Assembly (NCBI GenBank): GCA_018668255.1
Contig: JABISZ010000103.1
Span: 28,379 to 92,378, forward strand
Origin: Pseudomonadota bacterium
GTDB taxonomy: Bacteria; Pseudomonadota; Gammaproteobacteria; Ga0077536
Direction: 5' to 3'
DNA length: 64,000 nt
Shown: positions 1-9,620 of the stretch, piece after piece
Position numbering within the stretch: position 1 is the stretch's first letter
Layout of the letters: every line of letters begins with the position of its first letter
Notes under the pieces: generated by a model
Seen by the model: only the letters and a program-made list of their open reading frames with translations
What the model was told of the DNA's origin: nothing
Database searches by the model: none
Program-made: the position numbers and the translations under genes

Positions 1-248
1 TCTAAAGGGATATCCCCTATAATTTCGTCGAATAGCATCTCCTGACCTTTGAAATGTTCTCCAAAAACTTGGTCGAACCGATCGAAAAAACGCTCATCTT
101 TGATTAGACATGCGCGCGCTAAATAATAAAAATTATCGACACTATAATCGGCGATTTTTGCTTCAAGCCCCCCAAGTAGAGTCATCCACTCAGTAATGGT
201 GACAGGGATTTGAACCTTTCGGAGCTTGTAAAATAAATCAGTTAGCAC
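1..248 (-). CDS. VWA-domain CoxE-like protein, N-terminal part (runs off the window's left edge)
   Basis: My reverse-strand translation from GTG at 248 gives VLTDLFYKLRKVQIPVTITEWMTLLGGLEAKIADYSVDNFYYLARACLIKDERFFDRFDQVFGEHF..., typical of CoxE/VWA proteins paired with MoxR ATPases; overlaps the moxR stop. Confidence 0.8.
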   Translation of the reverse strand, partial: MLTDLFYKLRKVQIPVTITEWMTLLGGLEAKIADYSVDNFYYLARACLIKDERFFDRFDQVFGEHFKGQEMLFDEIIGDIPL

Positions 249-1095
249 GATTTCTTCTTGACATAAAAACAAGACGTTCAAACAAATGAACGTCTTGTTC
301 GTTCTTAAGAAGGGCCCCGTATAGCTTAGGAATAGCTTTGCCTGTGTCTTTGTCTCTTAGGGTTTCGGGGGGAATGTCATCCGCGACAAGCAGTTTAATC
401 CAGTCTAGTAACTCAGAAGTCGAAGGTCTCTTTTTAAGCCCAGGTAGATCTCTTAACTCGAAAAAACAGCTTAACGCTTCCGCTAGCAGACGTTTTTTTA
501 CGTCTGGGTAGTGAACTCCGACAATCGCCTCCATCGTAGTAGGCTCAGGGAAAGCGATATAGTGAAAGAAGCATCTTCTCAGGAATGCATCTGGGAGCTC
601 TTTTTCATTATTACTTGTAATAATAATAATTGGTCTGTTACGCGCTTTGACTGTCTTTTTAGTTTCATATACAAAGAATTCCATCCTATCAAGCTCTTGC
701 AATAAGTCATTTGGAAACTCGATATCCGCTTTATCTATTTCGTCTATGAGCAGAACGACTTGTTCTTCGGCTTCAAATGCTTCCCAAAGTTTCCCTTTTA
801 CAATGTAGTTAGAGATATCGTGGACTGCTTCTTCCCCTAGCTGCGAATCTCTTAGCCGCGCCACCGCATCATATTCATACAGACCTTGTGCTGCTTTTGT
901 TGTCGATTTAATGTGCCATTGAATTAGGTCTTTCCCGAGAGATGCAGCAACCTCTTCCGCTAGCATAGTTTTCCCCGTTCCAGGTTCGCCCTTAATAATT
1001 AGAGGTTTTTCAAGAGTAATAGCAGCGTTCACGGCCATCATTAGGTCTTCAGTTACGATATAGTTGTCAGTTCCTTCAAAGCGTCTTTTTGTCAT
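238..1095 (-). CDS. MoxR-family AAA+ ATPase
   Basis: Walker A GEPGTGKT, Walker B LLIDEIDKAD; followed by CoxE-like VWA protein. Confidence 0.92.
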   Translation of the reverse strand: MTKRRFEGTDNYIVTEDLMMAVNAAITLEKPLIIKGEPGTGKTMLAEEVAASLGKDLIQWHIKSTTKAAQGLYEYDAVARLRDSQLGEEAVHDISNYIVKGKLWEAFEAEEQVVLLIDEIDKADIEFPNDLLQELDRMEFFVYETKKTVKARNRPIIIITSNNEKELPDAFLRRCFFHYIAFPEPTTMEAIVGVHYPDVKKRLLAEALSCFFELRDLPGLKKRPSTSELLDWIKLLVADDIPPETLRDKDTGKAIPKLYGALLKNEQDVHLFERLVFMSRRNRAN

Positions 1096-1235
1096 GATTT
1101 GCTACTTTATATTTTGTATGATTAACAGCGAGTTGTGGATAGTTTAAAGGATGTCGAGGCGTTTCCCAAACATTAATGCTTTTGGCCTCCTCCGTTTCCC
1201 GTCGCCTTGACTGTGCAGGAGTCGCTCAGGATTAA

Positions 1236-1442
1236 CTAGGCATTTAAGTCGGGAATCAACTTGCTTTTTAAATGCTCAATTTGGTCCTTCAGTCTTAATT
1301 TTCTTACCTTCATTCGCTTGATAAGTAGTTGGTCTCTCTGCTGGGTTGATACGACAGTCTCGATAGCGAGGTCTAGATCTCGATGCTCAGTTTCTAAATT
1401 ATAAAGAGCATCGCGTAATCTGTTTGCCTCACCCTCATGCAT
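1236..1442 (-). CDS. YdcH / DUF465 family small coiled-coil protein
   Basis: 68 aa, EGEANRLR..LETEHRDLD.AI..., ...KVRKLRLKDQIEHLKSKLIP pattern of DUF465. Confidence 0.8.
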   Translation of the reverse strand: MHEGEANRLRDALYNLETEHRDLDLAIETVVSTQQRDQLLIKRMKVRKLRLKDQIEHLKSKLIPDLNA

Positions 1443-1466
1443 TTTTATTGTAACTAGGTCCCACGC

Positions 1467-1949
1467 CTAGTCGCGAAAATTTTTGAACTGTAATGGATAA
1501 GTTTGCCCACTTTCTTTGACCGCGCTAATTGCATCTTGCAGCACATTTCGGCTTTTCCCCGTTACCCTAAGTTGATCATCTTGCATTTGCGCCTGTACTT
1601 TAAGCTTAGATTTCTTGATTATTTTGATCAGGTCGCGTCCTAAATCTTTATCGATCCCCTCTCTTGCTAAGATGTGCTGCCTGGTCTCACTTAGGTTAGA
1701 GGTTAACGCTTTTAGCTCTAGGCAGTTGACATCAATTCCTCTCTTTACTAGCTTAGATTGCAATATTTCTAACATTTGTCGTGTCTGGAACTCAGCTTCT
1801 GCAATCAACACGATTTCACTATCATTGTATTCAACCTTTACTTTTTTACCCTTAAAGTCGAAGCGTGTCGCTAGTTCGCGGTTTGCTTGATCTACCGCAT
1901 TTTTTAGTTCTTGTTTCTCGAATGCAGACACTATATCGAAACTTGGCAT
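1467..1949 (-). CDS. yajQ: YajQ family cyclic-di-GMP/nucleotide-binding protein (likely starts at MPSFDIVSA)
   Basis: MPSFDIVSAFEKQELKNAVDQANRELATRFDFKG is diagnostic; ORF track start is 2 codons upstream. Confidence 0.95.
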   Translation of the reverse strand: MPSFDIVSAFEKQELKNAVDQANRELATRFDFKGKKVKVEYNDSEIVLIAEAEFQTRQMLEILQSKLVKRGIDVNCLELKALTSNLSETRQHILAREGIDKDLGRDLIKIIKKSKLKVQAQMQDDQLRVTGKSRNVLQDAISAVKESGQTYPLQFKNFRD

Positions 1950-2168
1950 GAGCACTAACCTCTTAATTACGCTTATTGTCTATTATCTGTGAACTGTTAG
2001 AAACAATCATCTAGTTGGCTTAAGGTGTGATATTTTTAACGCTCAGATGCTTTAATGTGCCGATAAATTGTTTCCTTTTTGAAGGTGTTAACATTGCTCG
2101 CCTAGACCGTGGTTTATAGTTTTAGATTATTGTGTACCCCGATTAACGTAAAGTTTAAGGTAAATTAA

Positions 2169-5099
2169 GTGGGATTGAGTAAAAAAAATTTATTTACATG
2201 CATTAACGAGCGTTTAGTAGAAAGCCTTGGTGTCCGTTTAGGAGAATATATTCATGAGCCGTCAGGGGCTAGGCACTACCATTTAGATTGTGATGATACT
2301 AACAATGCTTTTATGGTCGCTTTTATGACGCTTCCAACGGATTCGACTGGTGTGGCGCATGTTTTGGAGCACACAGCTCTGTGTGGCAGCTCTAATTACC
2401 CAGTGCGTGACCCTTTTTTTATGATGCTGCGCCGATCTCTTAATACGTATATGAACGCATTTACTGGCAGTGACACGACTGCCTATCCTTTTGCTACTCA
2501 GAACAAAAAAGACTTCGATAATTTACTGAAAGTTTACTTAGACGCCGCTTTTTTCCCAATTCTTCATCCTTTAGATTTTGCCCAAGAAGGCTGCCGTATT
2601 GAGTTTGAGAGCGATGATGTGAAAAACCCATTGACTTATCAAGGAGTTGTCTACAATGAAATGAAAGGGGCGATGAGTCCACCTTCTTCAAATCTGTGGC
2701 AGCACGTTTATACCACTCTTTTCCCCGATACCCCATATCGACATAACAGTGGTGGCGAGCCTTCACAGATCCCTAATTTATCTCATGAAGCATTGAAGGC
2801 ATTTCATGCAAAGCACTATTGTCCCGCGAACGCAGTTTTTATGACCTATGGAAGTTTTTCAGCAAGTGAGCACCAAAATCGTTTTCAAGAGTTAGTGCTT
2901 GATCGCTGTGGTAAGGGTACAAAAAACACGAAAAATCTCGAGCAGCCTTGCTTTGCGAGCAGATCAACTCTGGTGACGTCTTACAACGTTGATCGCAAAG
3001 ATGATCGAATGACTCATTTAGTTTGGGCATGGGTCGTGGGGGACGCTACAGATCCTGAGCAACTTATGGAAGCTCACTTGATTTCGTTAATTCTTCTAGA
3101 ACACAGCGGTTCGCCTTTACGTCACTTTTTAGAGACGACGTCCCTGGCAAACTCACCATCAGAGCTTTGTGGGATAGACGACTCGGCCAGGCAACTGGTT
3201 TTCTTTTGCGGCGTTGAAGGAAGTGAAGCAGATAATGCTGATGAGATAGAAGCAGAGATCTATCGCGTGGTCAACACGGTGGCGTCCAATGGTATTTCAG
3301 CTGCAGAAATAAATGGGATTATCGATCGTTTGGAGCTGGCGCAGAGAGATATCGGAGGGGGATCGTACCCTTTCGGCTTGCAGCTTATGAGTCGAGTCCT
3401 GCCTGCAGCGATACATGACGCTAGTGTCTGGGGTCTATTGAATCTCGAGCCTACGATTGATAATTTGAGAAAATCGGTCAACAGGCCTGATTACATAGAA
3501 GGTTTATTTAAAAAGCTTCTTATTGAAAATCGACACGCTTCTAGAATTAGTATGCTCCCGGAAGAAAATAAGTCAGCTAGGGAGTCGAGAGCTGAGAGTG
3601 ACCAGTTGTCATCGCTCAGGGAAAAACTTTCTGCGTTAGAGGAAAATGCCGTAATGAAAAGCGCTAGTGCTTTAAAGCAGAGGCAGGTTGCGGATGATGA
3701 TCCAGATATTTTACCGCAAGTTACTCTGGCAGATGTGCCGTCAGAAATTAAGATTGTAAACCCTTCTAGTGTGAGGGTCTTTCAGAATTACAAAAATTGC
3801 CTTGTCAATGAGTACGCGGTTGCCTCAAATGGTATTTTTCGAGCAAAAATTGCTTATAAAATTCCATTTTTGACACCCTTAGAGCTCTCCTATTTCCCTC
3901 TCTGGTGCGAGTACTTAACTGAATTTGGGAGTTCTTCTGACGGATATACTTCCACGCAAGCGCGAAGAGCAATGGTTGGAGATTTTTCGGTATATGGGAT
4001 GGTTAGACCGGACCCATCGGATAGTAAAATTCACCACGCTTGGCTTATTTTGGGTGCTAAAGGCCTTGCCCGTAAGCGACACGAACTCTTAGATATTTTA
4101 GTACGTATCCTGCCGAACGTGCGATTTGATGAATCATTAAGACTTAAAGATCTTTTAATGCAGTCAAAGGCTGAGCTTGAACAATCGATAACTGACAAGG
4201 CTCACCATATGGCCATTTTAGCTGCGGGCGCTTCACTATCATCAATAGGCACGCTTGCTGAGTTATGGGACGGAGCCACCTCAGTGAAGCTTCTGCAAGC
4301 TTTGTCGAAAACTAAAGTAGGAGGCGCTGAGGCGACCCTAATCTTCCAGACTTTTGAATCTATTCGGGAGAAACTAGTTGGCTCTTCTTTTCGCACCGCC
4401 TTTATCGGAGAGGGCGCATCGCTTTTAGATGTTGATTTGGATACCTCTCTAATACGACCTGAGAAGGCACTAGAAAACTTGAAGTTAGAAAAGCTAGATC
4501 TGTCAATAATGAAGACGAGAGATGAAAATGCTTGGGTGATCAATTCTCAAGTAAATTTTTGCGCAAAGGTTTTCCCAGCCGGAGATGACGCTCAAAAAGA
4601 CGCTCCGCCACTGTCTGTATTGGCGAGGTATATACAAGATGGTTTTCTGCACCAACATATTCGCGAGCAAGGGGGAGCCTACGGCGGTGGTGCAGCTTAT
4701 GATGCCGATAGTAGGTCGTTCAGGTTCTACTCCTACCGTGACCCAAGATTGACAGAGACGTTTAATGATTTCACGAGATCAGTGGAATGGTTTTTGAATG
4801 ATCGTAGCGAGAGCCGTCTGGAAGAGTCTATTCTCGGCACAGTTCGTGCTCTAGACCAGCCGTCTTCACCCTCTGGAGAGGCTGAGCGTGCCTTTTCAGA
4901 TGAGCTGTTTGGTCGCAGTCATTGGTTTAAAAAGGATTTTAGGGATAGTGTCCTTGCGGTAACCCACGATAGCTTAAGGGAAGTTTGTGAGAAATACCTT
5001 TTAAGCGGTGACGCTGGCTTAGGTGTTTTTTGTAAATCTGGGAACGAGCAAGTACTGACGTCTCGAGGTATGCAGGTTGGGGAGCTTTATAGTGTATAA
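2169..5099 (+). CDS. Presequence protease-like M16C metallopeptidase (PreP/insulinase family)
   Basis: 976 aa, inverted zinc motif HVLEH in GVAHVLEHTALCGS; GGAYGGGA C-terminal motif; GTG start. Confidence 0.92.
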   Translation: MGLSKKNLFTCINERLVESLGVRLGEYIHEPSGARHYHLDCDDTNNAFMVAFMTLPTDSTGVAHVLEHTALCGSSNYPVRDPFFMMLRRSLNTYMNAFTGSDTTAYPFATQNKKDFDNLLKVYLDAAFFPILHPLDFAQEGCRIEFESDDVKNPLTYQGVVYNEMKGAMSPPSSNLWQHVYTTLFPDTPYRHNSGGEPSQIPNLSHEALKAFHAKHYCPANAVFMTYGSFSASEHQNRFQELVLDRCGKGTKNTKNLEQPCFASRSTLVTSYNVDRKDDRMTHLVWAWVVGDATDPEQLMEAHLISLILLEHSGSPLRHFLETTSLANSPSELCGIDDSARQLVFFCGVEGSEADNADEIEAEIYRVVNTVASNGISAAEINGIIDRLELAQRDIGGGSYPFGLQLMSRVLPAAIHDASVWGLLNLEPTIDNLRKSVNRPDYIEGLFKKLLIENRHASRISMLPEENKSARESRAESDQLSSLREKLSALEENAVMKSASALKQRQVADDDPDILPQVTLADVPSEIKIVNPSSVRVFQNYKNCLVNEYAVASNGIFRAKIAYKIPFLTPLELSYFPLWCEYLTEFGSSSDGYTSTQARRAMVGDFSVYGMVRPDPSDSKIHHAWLILGAKGLARKRHELLDILVRILPNVRFDESLRLKDLLMQSKAELEQSITDKAHHMAILAAGASLSSIGTLAELWDGATSVKLLQALSKTKVGGAEATLIFQTFESIREKLVGSSFRTAFIGEGASLLDVDLDTSLIRPEKALENLKLEKLDLSIMKTRDENAWVINSQVNFCAKVFPAGDDAQKDAPPLSVLARYIQDGFLHQHIREQGGAYGGGAAYDADSRSFRFYSYRDPRLTETFNDFTRSVEWFLNDRSESRLEESILGTVRALDQPSSPSGEAERAFSDELFGRSHWFKKDFRDSVLAVTHDSLREVCEKYLLSGDAGLGVFCKSGNEQVLTSRGMQVGELYSV

Positions 5100-5128
5100 G
5101 AATTTGTTTTGTAAGTGGGTGCTTACTT

Positions 5129-6139
5129 TTGAAAAAACCATTAGATAGTATACTTTTTGTTTCTGAGAAATATTCATTACTTCCTTTAAAAGTAGAAAGA
5201 ATTCCCCATGGGCTAGTTAACGAAACTTTTAAAATCGAGACGACCTCAGGTGAGAAATATGTCTTACAGAGATTGAATCCTATCTTTAATGAGTCGACTA
5301 ACGAGGCTGTACGTTCCGTGACTACCTTTCTGAGTGAAAAGGGGTTTTTGGCTCCCAGTCTAGTATTGACGACTGACAATCAAATTTCGGTCAACTTTGA
5401 ACAGAGGATTTGGCGACTTTTCACCTACGTTGAAGGCGTAGTACTCCAAAAAGTGAATAGCCCCGAAATTGCGGCATCAGCGGGTAAAATGCTCGCTAAA
5501 TTCCACTCTCTGATGCATGATTTCGAGCCGGCAGCTCTAGCTGAAAGATCGCAAATACATGATTTTAATAAGTATTTTGGCCATCTTGGGTCTGTTCGTT
5601 TTAGGCTTAAAAAACATCGTCTTTTTGCAGACATGCAGCCTCTGTATCGAAGATTAGAGTATCTGGTCGATGCCCTGGCCCCACTTGATGTAGGGCCCAA
5701 TTGGATAGTACATGGAGATCCTAAAATATCTAATATTATGTTTTCTGAGGCATCCCTTGAAGCTATATGCCTCTTAGATTTTGATACGGTAGCGCGAGCG
5801 CCAGTTTTGCTTGAACTTGGGGATGCAATGAGATCTTGGTGTAACCCCCTAGGTGAGGACGATCCAACCGCTTATTTCGATAGAGACTTTTTCCAGGCAG
5901 CTCTAGCGGGTTACCAAGGTGCGATCAGCGACCGATACCGTCTGTTTTCGTCCCAGCAAATACTACTTGCCACTACTCAGATATTCCTTGAGTTGGCCTC
6001 TCGATTTTTATCTGACGCGTTGGAGGAACGTTATTTTGGTTGGGATGCTCTGACGTATAGAACTAGAGGTGAGCACAATTTAGTGCGGGCGGAGTCTCAG
6101 ATTTCAGGCGCTGAGAGCGTAATATCGCTACTAGATTAA
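5129..6139 (+). CDS. Phosphotransferase (aminoglycoside phosphotransferase/NahK-like kinase fold)
   Basis: IPHGLVNETFKI...YVLQRLN, catalytic VHGDPKISNIMF and LLDFDTVARAPVLLELGDAMRSW. Confidence 0.82.
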   Translation: MKKPLDSILFVSEKYSLLPLKVERIPHGLVNETFKIETTSGEKYVLQRLNPIFNESTNEAVRSVTTFLSEKGFLAPSLVLTTDNQISVNFEQRIWRLFTYVEGVVLQKVNSPEIAASAGKMLAKFHSLMHDFEPAALAERSQIHDFNKYFGHLGSVRFRLKKHRLFADMQPLYRRLEYLVDALAPLDVGPNWIVHGDPKISNIMFSEASLEAICLLDFDTVARAPVLLELGDAMRSWCNPLGEDDPTAYFDRDFFQAALAGYQGAISDRYRLFSSQQILLATTQIFLELASRFLSDALEERYFGWDALTYRTRGEHNLVRAESQISGAESVISLLD

Positions 6140-6213
6140 AGTTGGGATATTAATGTTGAAGTAAAACTTTGCCCGTCTGAAGCCTTCGCAGCTAAGTTTT
6201 TAAAGGTTTTTTA

Positions 6214-6222
6214 TGCTATACT
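6214..6222 (+). promoter_or_regulatory. Candidate extended -10 promoter for the orphan ORF at 6378
   Basis: TGC-TATACT (TGn plus TATACT), about 155 nt upstream of the ORF. Confidence 0.4.
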
Positions 6223-6377
6223 CTCACCGCTAACTCTTCTATTTCTTTAATTAGCGCTTTCGGTTCACACAGGCATGGCTTCGTGAGAAATGTCTTGCAC
6301 GTTTTGCTCCTCGTTTTTTTAGAGGTTAAATTTGGGCGTCAGGCTGACGATATTTTGTTATCTTTTGGAGAAAGATC

Positions 6378-6671
6378 ATGGTTGCTGGAGGGAAAAATAA
6401 AGAATCGATTGAAGCTGCTGAACTCTCAGCGAAATTGGCGATATATCACGTCAGTCGACTAGAAAAAACTAAATTGGACAATGCTGGGCCTGTGGGTTAC
6501 CGCTATACGATAGAAGGAGGCTATGCACCTATCACGGGCTTCCGTACTGGCTCGAAGGAAGATGTAGGTGCTCATGCGACCTCTCTGGCCAAAGAGATGA
6601 ATGAGCGGAGAGGCTTGAAAGGCACCAAGCATATTGTTATTGGTAAGCCTCGTAAACCTCAAGCCTCGTAA
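6378..6671 (+). CDS. Hypothetical basic protein, 97 aa, family not recognised
   Basis: Shine-Dalgarno TTGGAGAAAG 5' of ATG, own promoter-like element, no overlapping alternative gene. Confidence 0.65.
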   Translation: MVAGGKNKESIEAAELSAKLAIYHVSRLEKTKLDNAGPVGYRYTIEGGYAPITGFRTGSKEDVGAHATSLAKEMNERRGLKGTKHIVIGKPRKPQAS

Positions 6672-6703
6672 ATTAGCCCGAATCAAAATGAGTTTTGGCC
6701 TTG

Positions 6704-6725
6704 GTGCTTACAACTTGTAAGGCAC
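6704..6725. repeat. Inverted repeat downstream of the orphan ORF (possible hairpin)
   Basis: GTGCTTACAA-C-TTGTAAGGCAC, 10-bp arms with one bulged G; no clear U-tract. Confidence 0.45.
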
Positions 6726-6820
6726 GGGTATTAGTAGTTAACTTTCTGGTTGAAAAGCCCTTAAAAAAATAAATTAGGCCGCAACATGGTTACTGTGCGT
6801 CTAAAACCACTAAAAAATAA

Positions 6821-6907
6821 TGGTACCGGGAGGGGGAATCGAACCCCCACATCCTTACGGATACCAGATTTTGAATCTGGCGCGTCTACCAGTTCCGCCA
6901 TCCCGGC
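6821..6907 (-). tRNA. tRNA-Leu (anticodon CAA), 3' CCA encoded
   Basis: Minus-strand GCCGGGATGGCGGAACTGGTAGACGCGCCAGATTCAAAATCTGGTATCCGTAAGGATGTGGGGGTTCGATTCCCCCTCCCGGTACCA; class II variable arm; anticodon loop TTCAAAA. Confidence 0.96.
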
Positions 6908-6988
6908 ACAGAGTAGGTGGCGAAGCAGTATAGTGAAACAACTGCGTTAGGTCGACATAGTATTTAACAAACTTGATGGGATGTCGCT

Positions 6989-8020
6989 TTGGAACTAGAA
7001 AAATTCAGGTATTTCTTACCGAAAAACCTTGTAGCACAAGCTCCTTTAAAGCATCGGCGAGACGCACGGTTATTAGTGTCCGATAATTTGACCGGAGAGT
7101 TTCAAGACCGGAGAGTTTTGGATCTTTTGGGTTTGTTCCGTGCAGGGGATTTGTTAGTTTTAAATGACACTAAAGTTATCCCTGCTAGGCTAAGAGGTCG
7201 AAAAGATTCAGGCGGTCGCGTAGAAATTCTGGTTGAGAGGATAGTTTCCGATTCTCGTGCTCTGGCCCATGTAAAGTCTAATAAAACTCCTAAAAGTGGA
7301 TCGGTGCTTATTCTTAATGGTAAGGCGCGAGTTAAGGTTCTAGGACGAGAAGGTAGTTTGTTCATCTTAGAAACCTCCACTGAGATGACATTTACTGATC
7401 TCTTGTCGCACTGTGGTGAGCTGCCATTACCCCCCTATATAACGCGGAGCCCGACTGCGCTTGATGAAAGCCGTTATCAAACTGTTTTTGCAAAGAACTC
7501 GGGAGCAGTCGCAGCGCCGACAGCCGGTCTTCATATTGATGAGAAACTACTGCTCGACCTGAAAGAGCTCGGGGTCGATATTGAATACGTGACGTTGCAC
7601 GTTGGCGCTGGAACTTTCCAGCCCATAAAATCATCTTATATTGATGAGCATGTGATGCATTCTGAGCGAGTCGATGTATCAGACTCCGTTTGCTTAGCAG
7701 TTAGGGAGACCCACAAACGGGGCGGAAGGGTTGTCGCTGCTGGAACGACTGTAGTGCGCGCGCTGGAGGCGGCCGCTTTAGGGAAAGATTATATTCAGAA
7801 ATTTCAAGGTGAGACTAATATTTTCATACGAGATGGTTTTGACTTCTGTGCAGTCGACGTCTTGCTGACAAACTTTCATTTGCCATGCTCGACATTACTT
7901 ATATTAGTAAGTGCTTTTGCTGGTTATGAACATATTTTTAAAGCTTATCATCATGCTATCGAAAAGGAATATCGTTTCTTTAGTTATGGAGATGCGATGT
8001 GGTTGGAAAGGGACAATTAG
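6989..8020 (+). CDS. queA: S-adenosylmethionine:tRNA ribosyltransferase-isomerase QueA
   Basis: YFLPKNLVAQAPLKHRRDARLLV, GAVAAPTAGLHI, HVGAGTFQPI; TTG start. Confidence 0.96.
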   Translation: MELEKFRYFLPKNLVAQAPLKHRRDARLLVSDNLTGEFQDRRVLDLLGLFRAGDLLVLNDTKVIPARLRGRKDSGGRVEILVERIVSDSRALAHVKSNKTPKSGSVLILNGKARVKVLGREGSLFILETSTEMTFTDLLSHCGELPLPPYITRSPTALDESRYQTVFAKNSGAVAAPTAGLHIDEKLLLDLKELGVDIEYVTLHVGAGTFQPIKSSYIDEHVMHSERVDVSDSVCLAVRETHKRGGRVVAAGTTVVRALEAAALGKDYIQKFQGETNIFIRDGFDFCAVDVLLTNFHLPCSTLLILVSAFAGYEHIFKAYHHAIEKEYRFFSYGDAMWLERDN

Positions 8021-8027
8021 CGAGTAA

Positions 8028-9176
<1,149 letters not shown>

Positions 9177-9222
9177 CATGTTATTGGTCAACTATGGCAT
9201 ACTCGCTGCTCGTAACTGAGAG

Positions 9223-9561
9223 GTGTTTTTTGTGAATTACTTTGTACAAGATGCGTTCGCGCAAAGCACGGCGGCAAGCCAAGAGCCAAGCTTTGCTAGT
9301 TTTCTACCGTTGATCATACTTTTTGTAGTGTTCTATTTCTTTTTGATACGTCCCCAGATGAAGAAGACGAAAGAGCACGCTAAAATGGTAAACAGTCTAG
9401 CTGTAGGCGATGAAATCGTCTCCGTGGGGGGGTTGTTTGGAAAAATCACTGCTCTTGGGGATAATTTCGTGCAGGCAGAAGTCGCGACTAATGTAAGTGT
9501 TAAAATACAAAAGAGTGCGGTCGCGCAGGTGATGCCTGCTGGAACTGATAAGGTTTTATGA
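9223..9561 (+). CDS. yajC: Preprotein translocase subunit YajC
   Basis: PLIILFVVFYFFLIRPQMKKTKEHAKMVNSLAVGDEIVSVGG. Confidence 0.95.
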   Translation: MFFVNYFVQDAFAQSTAASQEPSFASFLPLIILFVVFYFFLIRPQMKKTKEHAKMVNSLAVGDEIVSVGGLFGKITALGDNFVQAEVATNVSVKIQKSAVAQVMPAGTDKVL

Positions 9562-9620
9562 GGCTCGAAAGTCTTTTAGTAATTTGATCAATTATCACTG
9601 ATTTTGAACGGATGCCTTAA

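Noticed and set aside
511-705. 64-aa plus-strand ORF inside moxR
   Set aside because: Antisense shadow ORF within a well-supported coding gene; no RBS or family signal
4939-5379. 146-aa minus-strand ORF spanning the PreP/kinase junction
   Set aside because: Antisense to two convincing genes; low-complexity, no recognisable domain
6378-6907. Possible integrated element at the tRNA-Leu 3' end
   Set aside because: No integrase and no second copy of the tRNA 3' sequence was noticed nearby; the orphan ORF alone is not enough
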